NCBI GenBank assembly: GCA_001423545.1
Contig: LMOK01000002.1
Coordinates: forward strand, 806,001 to 870,000
Length of the DNA: 64,000 nucleotides
Direction of reading: 5' to 3'
Origin: Orlajensenia sp001423545
GTDB lineage: Bacteria; Actinomycetota; Actinomycetes; Actinomycetales; Microbacteriaceae
In this document: positions 7,545 to 14,616 of the stretch, one piece after another
Layout: every line of letters starts with the position of its first letter
Position numbering within the stretch: the first letter of the stretch is position 1
Made by a program: the position numbers and the translations under genes
The notes under the pieces: generated by a model
What the model saw: only the letters and a program-made list of their open reading frames with translations
The model's database searches: none
Told to the model about the DNA's origin: nothing

Positions 7545-8837
7545 ATGACACGCACCATGAACCGACGGATGCGCAGGGTCGGGGCCCTGGTCACCGCCGG
7601 CATCCTGCTGGCCGGCCTCGCCGCCTGCTCCAGTTCCGATCCGGGCACCTCCGCTGCGAGCGCCGGACCCGAGGGCGTCGACGACGGCACCTCGCTCACC
7701 CTGTGGACCCGCGCGCCGCTCGAGAAGCAGGCCAACCTGCTCGTCGACGCCTACAACGCCAGCCACGAGAACCAGGTGAAGCTCACCGTCGTGCCCAACG
7801 ACGACTACGTCGCCAAGGTGGGCGCGGCTGCGGGGTCGAACAGCCTGCCCGACCTGTTCGCCGCAGACATCGTCTACGTGCCCAACTGGGTGAAGCAGGG
7901 CCTGTTCCAGGACCTCACCGCCAACATCGACGGCCTCGACTTCAAGGACTCCATCAACAAGGGCCACCTCGCGGCCGGAACCGCAGACGGCAAGGAGCAC
8001 GTGCTTCCGTTCGTGCTCGACCTGTCGATGCTGTTCTGGAACAAGGAACTCGCCACCGAGGCCGGCCTCGACGCCGAGGCGGGTCCGGCCGACCTCGCCG
8101 AGTTCGCCGAGTGGGCCAAGGCCATCCAGGGTCTGAACAAGCCCGACACCTACGGCACGGCAACAGGCCTGAACTGCGGCGGATGCCTCGTCTTCACCTG
8201 GTTCCCCAGCGTGTGGGCCGCCGACGAGCAGGTCATGAACGAGGAGGGCACCGAGTCGCTGCTCGCGAGCGACACCGCGAAGGAGATCTACAGCACGTGG
8301 GCCGACCTGTGGAAGTCCGGTGCCGTGCTGCCATCGTCGAAGGACGAGGCAGGCCCCACCTGGACCGCCGGCTTCACCGAGGGCAAGGTCGGGCTCATGC
8401 CCTACCCGGCCACGCTGCTGTCGTCGACCCCCTTCGACGTCGGCGTCGCCGGCATCCCGAGCCCGAAGGGCGGCGGATCCACCTTCGTCGGCGGTGACGG
8501 CATCGGCGTCTCGAAGGACTCCAAGAAGGCCGCCCAGGCGTGGAACTTCCTCAACTGGATGATGTCGGAGGAGGCCCAGGTCGGCGTTCTGGCGAAGGAC
8601 AACGACGTGGTCTCGCGCTCCGACCTCGCCACCAACGAGTACTCCGAGAAGGACCCGCGCCTCATCACCATCAACGAGGTCGCCGGCGAGGGTGACACTC
8701 CGGTGTCGCTCAACTTCCAGGAGGCGTTCAACTCGCCGACCAGCCCGTGGCTGACGCTCGTGCGGAACGCCGTGCTCGAGGGCACCGACACGGTGGACGC
8801 GGACAACGACGCGATCACCGACGTGCTCTCGCAGTAG
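7545..8837 (+). CDS. ABC transporter sugar-binding lipoprotein
   Basis: 430 residues, family 1 extracellular solute-binding protein. The signal peptide ends in the lipobox LLAGLAAC, with lipidated Cys28. The mature part shows LTLWTRAPLEKQANLLVDAYN, a DLFAADIVYVPNWVKQG segment and the late AQAWNFLNWMMSEEAQ motif. Start ATG 7545 has GAAGGAG 7 nt upstream. First gene of an operon with two permeases and GH127; no ATPase is present, so a shared MsiK-type ATPase elsewhere is likely (family knowledge). Ligand is probably an arabino-oligosaccharide, judged from the GH127 enzyme. Confidence 0.92.
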   Translation: MTRTMNRRMRRVGALVTAGILLAGLAACSSSDPGTSAASAGPEGVDDGTSLTLWTRAPLEKQANLLVDAYNASHENQVKLTVVPNDDYVAKVGAAAGSNSLPDLFAADIVYVPNWVKQGLFQDLTANIDGLDFKDSINKGHLAAGTADGKEHVLPFVLDLSMLFWNKELATEAGLDAEAGPADLAEFAEWAKAIQGLNKPDTYGTATGLNCGGCLVFTWFPSVWAADEQVMNEEGTESLLASDTAKEIYSTWADLWKSGAVLPSSKDEAGPTWTAGFTEGKVGLMPYPATLLSSTPFDVGVAGIPSPKGGGSTFVGGDGIGVSKDSKKAAQAWNFLNWMMSEEAQVGVLAKDNDVVSRSDLATNEYSEKDPRLITINEVAGEGDTPVSLNFQEAFNSPTSPWLTLVRNAVLEGTDTVDADNDAITDVLSQ

Positions 8838-8848
8838 CAGACGGATGA

Positions 8849-8881
8849 CTGCGCCGGCCGACCGAGCGTCGGCCGGCGCAG
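8849..8881 (+). terminator. Intercistronic hairpin between binding protein and permease genes
   Basis: Perfect 14-bp inverted repeat CTGCGCCGGCCGAC / GTCGGCCGGCGCAG with a 5-nt loop, 12 nt after the binding-protein stop, with no T run. In such operons a hairpin here usually lowers or stabilises transcript so that the binding protein outnumbers the permeases. Confidence 0.75.
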
Positions 8882-8921
8882 CCCCCACCCGCCCGTGACG
8901 GCAGCATCGAAAGGCACCACC

Positions 8922-9845
8922 ATGAGCGTCACAGCTCCTCTCATCCCGGCCGAGATGACGCCCCCGCCCCGGCGGCGCCGGCGCACGTCGGGCCGGGCGG
9001 GAATCGGATGGCTCTACGCCCTGCCGACAGCCCTGTTCGTGCTCTTCCTGTTCATCCTGCCGTTGCTGCTGGTCTTCAAGATGTCGGCATCCGACTGGCC
9101 GCTGCTCGGAGGCGACCAGGGCTGGAACTTCCCCGAGAACTACGCGAGCGCCATCAGCAACAGGTTCTTCCTCGACTCGGTGCTGTTCACCCTGAAGTAC
9201 ACGGTGCTGGCGACCATCCTGCTGATCGGGCTCGGCCTCGGACTCGCCCTGCTCGTGCAGGAGTCGAGCCGGTGGAAGGGCTTCCTGCGGGCGTCGTTCC
9301 TCATCCCGAGCGCCCTCGGTCTGGCATCCGCCTCTCTCCTCTTCTACGTGCTCTACTCGCCCATCGCCGGGCCGTTCGCCGAGCTCACTCAGGCCTGGGG
9401 ATTCACCTTCCTCGGAACCCCGGATGCCGCCCTCTGGTCGACGCTCTTCCTCATCGTCTGGCGCTACGCGGGCTTCTACATGCTGCTCATGCTCGTCGGA
9501 CTGCAGGGTATTCCCGACGAGGTATACGAGGCTGCCCGGATCGACGGCTCCTCGCGCTGGCAGACCTTCCGTCACGTGACGATCCCGCTCCTGAAGCCCA
9601 CGCTCGCCCTGACGACGGTGCTCTGCGTCACCGGTTCGCTGCTCGCGTTTGAGCAGTTCTACATCCTCACCAAGGGCGGGCCGGACAACAGCACGATCAC
9701 CGTCGTGCAACTGATCTACAGCATGGCCTTCCAGGGCCAGAACGACCTCGGGGTGGCCGGCGCCCTGTCGGTCATCGTGCTCGCGGCCCTCGTCGTGATC
9801 AACATCGTGCAGATCCGCGGCTTCAGCCGGAAAGTGGAGGACTGA
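8922..9845 (+). CDS. Sugar ABC transporter permease (MalF type)
   Basis: 307 residues with six predicted membrane helices, the first near residue 29 (LYALPTALFVLFLFILPLLLVF). The EAA loop reads EVYEAARIDGSSRWQTFRHVTIPLLKP, the standard ATPase contact. I prefer ATG 8922, preceded by GAAAGGC, over a GTG nine codons upstream. It pairs with the next permease; stop and next start are 3 nt apart. Confidence 0.92.
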   Translation: MSVTAPLIPAEMTPPPRRRRRTSGRAGIGWLYALPTALFVLFLFILPLLLVFKMSASDWPLLGGDQGWNFPENYASAISNRFFLDSVLFTLKYTVLATILLIGLGLGLALLVQESSRWKGFLRASFLIPSALGLASASLLFYVLYSPIAGPFAELTQAWGFTFLGTPDAALWSTLFLIVWRYAGFYMLLMLVGLQGIPDEVYEAARIDGSSRWQTFRHVTIPLLKPTLALTTVLCVTGSLLAFEQFYILTKGGPDNSTITVVQLIYSMAFQGQNDLGVAGALSVIVLAALVVINIVQIRGFSRKVED

Positions 9846-9848
9846 GCC

Positions 9849-10754
9849 ATGACCAACACCCTTTCCCGACCGCCCCGCACCGAGACGTCGTCGATCTCCT
9901 CCGTGGCTCCCCGCCCGCACCGCCGTCGCTACTCCATCGCCGGCATCGCGCTGCAGATGCCGTTCTGGGTCTTCACCGGCGCGATCGCCATCATCTTCCT
10001 CTACCCGTTGGTCTGGACGGCGGTGTCCTCAGTCGCCCCGCGGGCAGGCACCAACCAGACCGACGGCTGGGGCGCGGGCAACTACATCACCCTCGCCAAT
10101 TACCAGGACGGCATCGGGCAGTACATCCTCAACTCGGTGTTCGTCTCGCTGCTCACCGTCGTGCTCACGCTGGTCATCTCGCTGCTCGGCGGATACGCCT
10201 TCGCGCGGTTCGAGTTCCGAGGCAAGAACACGCTCTTCCTCGCGACCATCGCGATCCTCATGGTGCCCTACGCCACCCTCCTCATCCCGCTCTACGTGCT
10301 GCTGAACATGGTGGGGCTCTCCAACTCGCTGGTGGGAGTGGCGCTGGTGCTCACCATGTTCCAGCTGCCGTTCTCCACCTTCATGATGCGCATCTCGTTC
10401 GAATCCATCCCGCGCGAGCTCGACGAGGCGGCGATGGTCGACGGATGCACCTCGTGGACCGTGCTCTGGCGTGTGCTCGTTCCCGCCGTGAAGCCCGGCC
10501 TCATCACCGTGGGCCTGTTCGCCTTCCTCGCGGCCTGGAACGACTTCATGGCCCCGCTCATCCTCATCAACGACTCGGCACGCATGACGCTGCCGCTGGC
10601 CATCTCCAACCTGCGCGGGCAGGTGCAGGGCGTCGTCGATTACGGCGCCACCGAGGCCGGCGTCGTCGTGCTCGCACTGCCGTGCATCCTGCTCTTCCTC
10701 ATACTGCAACGCCACTACGTGCGCGGATTCATGTCCGGCGCCTTCAAGGGATGA
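9849..10754 (+). CDS. Sugar ABC transporter permease (MalG type)
   Basis: 301 residues, six membrane helices, with the EAA loop ELDEAAMVDGCTSWTVLWRVLVPAVKPG. GTGGAGG overlaps the end of the upstream gene and serves as ribosome site. Ends FMSGAFKG, the usual MalG tail. Forms the membrane channel with the preceding protein. Confidence 0.92.
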   Translation: MTNTLSRPPRTETSSISSVAPRPHRRRYSIAGIALQMPFWVFTGAIAIIFLYPLVWTAVSSVAPRAGTNQTDGWGAGNYITLANYQDGIGQYILNSVFVSLLTVVLTLVISLLGGYAFARFEFRGKNTLFLATIAILMVPYATLLIPLYVLLNMVGLSNSLVGVALVLTMFQLPFSTFMMRISFESIPRELDEAAMVDGCTSWTVLWRVLVPAVKPGLITVGLFAFLAAWNDFMAPLILINDSARMTLPLAISNLRGQVQGVVDYGATEAGVVVLALPCILLFLILQRHYVRGFMSGAFKG

Positions 10755-10756
10755 CC

Positions 10757-12724
10757 ATGACCACCACCACACGCATCATCGCGGCACCCGTCGTCCCGTC
10801 CACAGGAGCACTGCGCCCTCTGGGAGTCGACGAGGTGCACATCACCGACGGATTCTGGGCCGAACGCCAGCGCGTCAACGGGTCGGCCACGCTCCCGCAC
10901 ATCGAGCACTGGCTGGAGAAGGACGGCTGGCTCGGCAACTTCGACCTGGCGGCATCCGGAGCCCTGCCCGCAGGACGCCGTGGCCGCGAGTTCTCCGACT
11001 CCGAGGTCTACAAGTACCTCGAGGCCGTGGCCTGGGAGATCGGTCGACGGGGAACGGATGCCGCTCTCGAAGCTCGCTTCCGCGCCGTCGTCGACCGTGT
11101 CGCGGCGGCGCAGGAGACCGACGGCTACCTGAACACGAACTTCGGTCGCCCCGGTCAGGGTGCCCGCTGGTCCGACCTCGAGTGGGGTCACGAGCTGTAC
11201 TGCCTGGGCCATCTCTTCCAGGCCGCCGTGGCGCGGGAGCGCACCCGGCCCGGCGCCGACGACGGCCTGCTGGCCGTCGCGACGCGAGCAGCCGACCTGG
11301 TCTGCTCGGTGTTCGGCGAGAGCGGCATCCAGTCGGTGTGCGGGCACGCCGAGGTCGAGGTCGGGCTGGCCGAGCTCGGCCGGCTCACGGGGGATCCCCG
11401 CTACCTCGCACAGGCGGCGCTGTTCGTCGACCGGCGCGGCCACGGCACCCTCGCCGACATCGAGTGGGGACGGTCGTACTTCCAGGACCACGTCCCGGTG
11501 CGCGACGCCGACGCCCTCACCGGTCACGCTGTGCGCGCCAACTACCTCGCGGCCGGTGCTGCCGACGTCGCCGTCGAGAGCGGGGACCGCGCGTTGCTCG
11601 ACGCGCTCCAGCGTCAATGGGATCGGACCATCGCGCGCCGCACCTACGTCACCGGCGGACAGGGATCGCACCACCAGGACGAGGCCTTCGGCGACGACTG
11701 GGAGCTGCCGCCGGACCGCGCGTACTCCGAGACCTGCGCAGGCATCGCGTCGATCATGTTCAGCTGGCGCCTGTTGCTGGCCGAGGGTGCCGGTGGCGCT
11801 GACGCCCGCTACGCCGACCTCATCGAGCGCACGCTCTTCAACGTGGTGGCGACCTCGCCGTCGGAGGAGGGCACGGCGTTCTTCTACGCGAACACGCTGC
11901 ACCAGCGGAGGCCGGGGGAGCCGGCATCGCCCGACGTCATGTCGCCTCGGGCGTCGTCCTCGCTGCGTGCACCGTGGTTCGAGGTCTCGTGCTGTCCGCC
12001 GAATGTCGCCCGTACCTTCGCGAGCCTCGCCGGGTACCTCGCCACGACGGATGAGGACGGCCTGCAGCTGCACCAGTACGCGCCGGCGTCGATCCGAACG
12101 CAGATCGCCGGTGGGCGCCAGATCGCCGTCGACATCGCGACGCTCTACCCCGACGACGGCACGATCACCGTGACGGTGGTCGATGACGTCCGGGAGCCGG
12201 TCACCATCGCGCTGCGCGTGCCCGCGTGGGCGGCATCCGCGAGTCTGACCCTGCGGGGCATCGACGGCTCGGTCGAGTCGCTCGAGGCGGCGCCGGGCTA
12301 TGTCTCGGTGCGGCGGGCGTTCAGCGCCGGCGACGTGCTCGAGCTCAGCCTCCCGATGGCGGCGCACTTCACCGTGCCCGACCCGCGCATCGATGCGATC
12401 CGCGACACCGTCGCCGTGGAGCGCGGCCCGATCGTCTACTGCCTCGAGTCGACCGACCTTCCGGGGGACGGCGACGCGTTCACGGGGCTGCAGGTCGACA
12501 GGTCGACGCAGCCCGTCGGCGGCGAGTCGGGCGTCGCAGTCGTCCTCCGCTCGGCGTCGTCTGAGCTGTCGGGGGCGACCGATGGGGGCTGGCCGTATTC
12601 GTCGACGGATGCCGCTGCTCCGGCCTCGGCCCCTGTCACCGTGAATCTCGTGCCGTACCACCGCTGGGCAGAGCGGGGTCCGTCGACGATGCGCGTCTGG
12701 CTGCCTGTGCACCACGCGCGATGA
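10757..12724 (+). CDS. GH127 beta-L-arabinofuranosidase-like hydrolase
   Basis: 655 residues. Family signatures: ITDGFWAERQRVN at the start, GRPGQGARWSDLEWGHELYCLGHLFQAAVA, YVTGGQGSHHQDEAFGDDWELPPDRAYSETCAGI (Glu325), and EVSCCPPNVARTFASL with Cys412-Cys413, the region of the catalytic cysteine in HypBA1. GH127 enzymes remove beta-L-arabinofuranose from hydroxyproline-rich glycoproteins or related glycans. No signal peptide, so it acts after import by the upstream ABC transporter. ATG 10757 has AAGGG 6 nt upstream; ATG 10751 overlaps the permease stop and is the alternative. Confidence 0.88.
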   Translation: MTTTTRIIAAPVVPSTGALRPLGVDEVHITDGFWAERQRVNGSATLPHIEHWLEKDGWLGNFDLAASGALPAGRRGREFSDSEVYKYLEAVAWEIGRRGTDAALEARFRAVVDRVAAAQETDGYLNTNFGRPGQGARWSDLEWGHELYCLGHLFQAAVARERTRPGADDGLLAVATRAADLVCSVFGESGIQSVCGHAEVEVGLAELGRLTGDPRYLAQAALFVDRRGHGTLADIEWGRSYFQDHVPVRDADALTGHAVRANYLAAGAADVAVESGDRALLDALQRQWDRTIARRTYVTGGQGSHHQDEAFGDDWELPPDRAYSETCAGIASIMFSWRLLLAEGAGGADARYADLIERTLFNVVATSPSEEGTAFFYANTLHQRRPGEPASPDVMSPRASSSLRAPWFEVSCCPPNVARTFASLAGYLATTDEDGLQLHQYAPASIRTQIAGGRQIAVDIATLYPDDGTITVTVVDDVREPVTIALRVPAWAASASLTLRGIDGSVESLEAAPGYVSVRRAFSAGDVLELSLPMAAHFTVPDPRIDAIRDTVAVERGPIVYCLESTDLPGDGDAFTGLQVDRSTQPVGGESGVAVVLRSASSELSGATDGGWPYSSTDAAAPASAPVTVNLVPYHRWAERGPSTMRVWLPVHHAR

Positions 12725-12728
12725 GACT

Positions 12729-12763
12729 CGGGCTGCGGCGATCGTCCATGACGCCGCAGCCCG
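12729..12763. terminator. Bidirectional terminator between convergent genes
   Basis: Perfect 12-bp inverted repeat CGGGCTGCGGCG / CGCCGCAGCCCG with an 11-nt loop, in the 40-bp gap between GH127 (+) and the small zinc-ribbon gene (-). Confidence 0.78.
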
Positions 12764-12764
12764 T

Positions 12765-12932
12765 TCACACGAAGGGATCGACCAGCGCGGTGTAGCCGCA
12801 GCCGAGGCAGCGCAGCGAGATGAGCATGCCGATGTCGTCGCCGCCGATCACGCCGCCGTTCATGGCGTCACCGCACTGCGGGCAGGGTTCGGGGCTCACG
12901 AACCGCGGATCGTCGCCGTCGTCGATCTCCAT
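12765..12932 (-). CDS. Small zinc-ribbon protein
   Basis: 55 residues starting MEIDDGDDPRF. Two cysteine pairs, CPQC and CLGC, separated by about 26 residues, form a likely zinc ribbon. No known function. ATG 12932 is 5 nt after the stop of the small upstream gene at 12938-13105, so the two are co-transcribed. A 20-residue longer frame would overlap that gene and is unlikely. Confidence 0.6.
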   Translation of the reverse strand: MEIDDGDDPRFVSPEPCPQCGDAMNGGVIGGDDIGMLISLRCLGCGYTALVDPFV

Positions 12933-12937
12933 GCGAC

Positions 12938-13105
12938 TCAGCGCAGTTCGGCGAGGGCCATCGCGCCGTTGAAGACCTGGCGCACCCGCCACGACGAGAC
13001 GCCGCGGTGCGCGGCGATCCGTTCGGCGGCGTCTTCAGCCTCGGCCTGCGAATGGAAGGTGCCGACCAGCTGCGGCTTGGTGTCGAATTCGATGACGTAC
13101 TCCAC
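12938..13105 (-). CDS. Small hypothetical protein (55 aa)
   Basis: GTG 13105 to TGA 12938. The product begins MEYVIEFDTKPQLVGTFHS, continues AEAEDAAERIAAHRGV, and ends QVFNGAMALAELR. It looks like a compact two-strand, two-helix protein; I do not recognise a family. TAACCT lies 6 nt before the GTG, fitting a leaderless start. It heads a two-gene operon with the zinc-ribbon protein. Confidence 0.65.
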   Translation of the reverse strand: MEYVIEFDTKPQLVGTFHSQAEAEDAAERIAAHRGVSSWRVRQVFNGAMALAELR

Positions 13106-13157
13106 CCGTTCAGGTTAACCGCGCGCGGAGGGCGGTGCGGCCACTGGTGGGGAACGA

Positions 13158-13189
13158 CGAAGCCCCCGATCACGAGATCGGGGGCTTCG
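13158..13189. terminator. Strong hairpin terminator
   Basis: Perfect 14-bp arms CGAAGCCCCCGATC / GATCGGGGGCTTCG with a 4-nt loop, downstream of the DUF805 gene on the minus strand and upstream of the small-gene pair. It separates the two transcripts. Confidence 0.85.
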
Positions 13190-13220
13190 GACGACGGACG
13201 CCGTAGGGCGGCCGCCGAGA

Positions 13221-13688
13221 CTAGCGCCGGTCGAACCGCGCGCCGGCCGGGTCGGACTCGAGGATGAAGAACACCAGCACGATGATGCCGCCGACCAGCG
13301 GGATGAGGCCGAGGAACCAGAACCCGCCCGAGCGGTTCGTGTCGTGCAGGCGGCGCCAACTGATCGCGAGCGTCGGAACGAGGACGGCCAGACCCCAGAC
13401 GACGTACACGATCGTCATGATGATCCCGAAGGGCGAGGGGTTGAGCACGGCGGCACCCGTCGTGGCGTCGGTCGTGACGCCACCACTCGTGATGCCGACG
13501 AACAGGAGGATGTACAGCACGGTGCTGATGATGACGAGGAAGAGGTACGACCACCAGAACTCGCTGCGGCTGGCGCGGCCCGAGAAGGTGGCGTACTTCG
13601 ACCAGAACCGCGAGATGGCCTGGCCGAAGGAGGCTCCGTAGAGGGGAGCGTCGAGGGGAGCCGCGGGTGCGGGAGGAACTGTGGTCAT
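13221..13688 (-). CDS. DUF805 membrane protein
   Basis: 155 residues. After a Pro/Ala-rich N-terminus comes FGQAISRFWSKYATFSGRASRSEFWW, then four hydrophobic segments with ISWRRLHDTNRSGGFWFLGLIP between the last two. The FSGRASRSEFW and RLHDTNRSG motifs define DUF805 (YhaH/YhaI-like inner membrane proteins of unknown role). ATG 13688 is preceded by GGAGA. Confidence 0.88.
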   Translation of the reverse strand: MTTVPPAPAAPLDAPLYGASFGQAISRFWSKYATFSGRASRSEFWWSYLFLVIISTVLYILLFVGITSGGVTTDATTGAAVLNPSPFGIIMTIVYVVWGLAVLVPTLAISWRRLHDTNRSGGFWFLGLIPLVGGIIVLVFFILESDPAGARFDRR

Positions 13689-13903
13689 CGGCTGGTCTCC
13701 AGATGTGAAGGGTCAAGGCAGGTGAAGCACCCCCACGCGATGCGTGTGGCAGCACCGAGCGTGGCAGATGAGCGGGCCTCAGGTCGGGAGGCGCGCAACG
13801 CGAGTTCACACTGGGGCGTCCGATGTCGGCGCGCGTCGGCGTCGTTCACCTCGGAGTGACAGACTGGGTCGTCAATTGCACCACTGACGATGGGATTGAT
13901 CGA

Positions 13904-14533
13904 ATGGCGAAGAACAAGTTCGAGAAGGCCGCGAAGAAGGCGCTGGACAAGGCGAAGGACGCGGTCGCCGAGGCCAGGCGCACGGCCAAGAAGGCTGGTG
14001 CGAAGGCCAAGCGACGCGCGGCCGAGGTCGAGTCGGAGCTGAAGCTCCTCGCCGCGAAGATCGAGAAGGACGCCGCGAAGCGTGCGGAGAAGGACGCCCG
14101 CGCGAGGAAGTCCGCCTCCGCGACGGTCGTGCCCGCGCCGGTGAAGAAGGCAGCGCCCGCGCCGGTGAAGAAGGCAGCGCCCGCGCCGGTGAAGAAGGCA
14201 GCGCCCGCGGCGGTGAAGAAGGCAGCACCGCCGGCGGTGAGGAAGGCAGCGGCCGCGAAGGCGAAGCCCGCACCGAAGAAGGCGGTCCCCGCAAAGGTCT
14301 CGGTGCCGAGCGAAGACGACGTCGTGATCGTGCCGGCCGACGCCGAGTCGGGCCCGGCCACAGTGGACACTCCCACGAAGACCCGTGCCAGCGCCCTCAC
14401 CGACGAGGCCGCCGAGCGCGGCGACCTCAGCGCACTCACCGTCGTCCAGCTGCGCGGCCGAGCCCGCGAGAAGGGCCTCACCGGTTACGGGAAGTTCACC
14501 AAGTCGCAACTCATCGCTTCCCTCGCGGACTGA
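13904..14533 (+). CDS. Histone-like Lys/Ala/Pro-rich protein with Rho-N/SAP-like C-terminus
   Basis: 209 residues. Residues 1-75 are a basic helical segment (MAKNKFEKAAKKALDKAKD). Residues about 78-118 are five near-identical octads of the form PVKKAAPA. The last 40 residues (LSALTVVQLRGRAREKGL, GYGKFTKSQLIASL) fit a Rho N-terminal/SAP helix-extension-helix that binds nucleic acid. The protein resembles actinobacterial H1-like chromosome proteins. ATG 13904 is used; an upstream in-frame ATG at 13823 adds 27 residues with no ribosome site. Confidence 0.75.
   Translation: MAKNKFEKAAKKALDKAKDAVAEARRTAKKAGAKAKRRAAEVESELKLLAAKIEKDAAKRAEKDARARKSASATVVPAPVKKAAPAPVKKAAPAPVKKAAPAAVKKAAPPAVRKAAAAKAKPAPKKAVPAKVSVPSEDDVVIVPADAESGPATVDTPTKTRASALTDEAAERGDLSALTVVQLRGRAREKGLTGYGKFTKSQLIASLAD
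14135..14254 (+). repeat. 24-bp tandem repeat coding the PVKKAAPA octads
   Basis: Three near-exact 24-nt units begin at 14135, 14159 and 14183, followed by two diverged units. All are in frame, so copy-number change would alter the length of the basic linker without a frameshift. Confidence 0.85.
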
Positions 14534-14616
14534 CGCCGGACATACGATCGCCCGTGGGTAGCCGCGCTGAACTCGCGGGCGCGCGCCCGTGATTCGATGC
14601 GAGTTGGAGTGAGACA

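Noticed and set aside
7329..9920. 863-codon open frame antisense to the sugar ABC operon
   Set aside because: It lies opposite well-recognised binding-protein and permease genes; composition rich in His, Arg, Glu and Gly is typical of antisense frames in high-GC DNA.
10445..10756. Longer start for the GH127 gene
   Set aside because: The extension lies inside the permease gene in another frame; ATG 10757 with AAGGG is far better.
14576..14589. CGGGCGCGCGCCCG palindrome as terminator before the synthetase
   Set aside because: No proper loop and only GC alternation; too weak to call.
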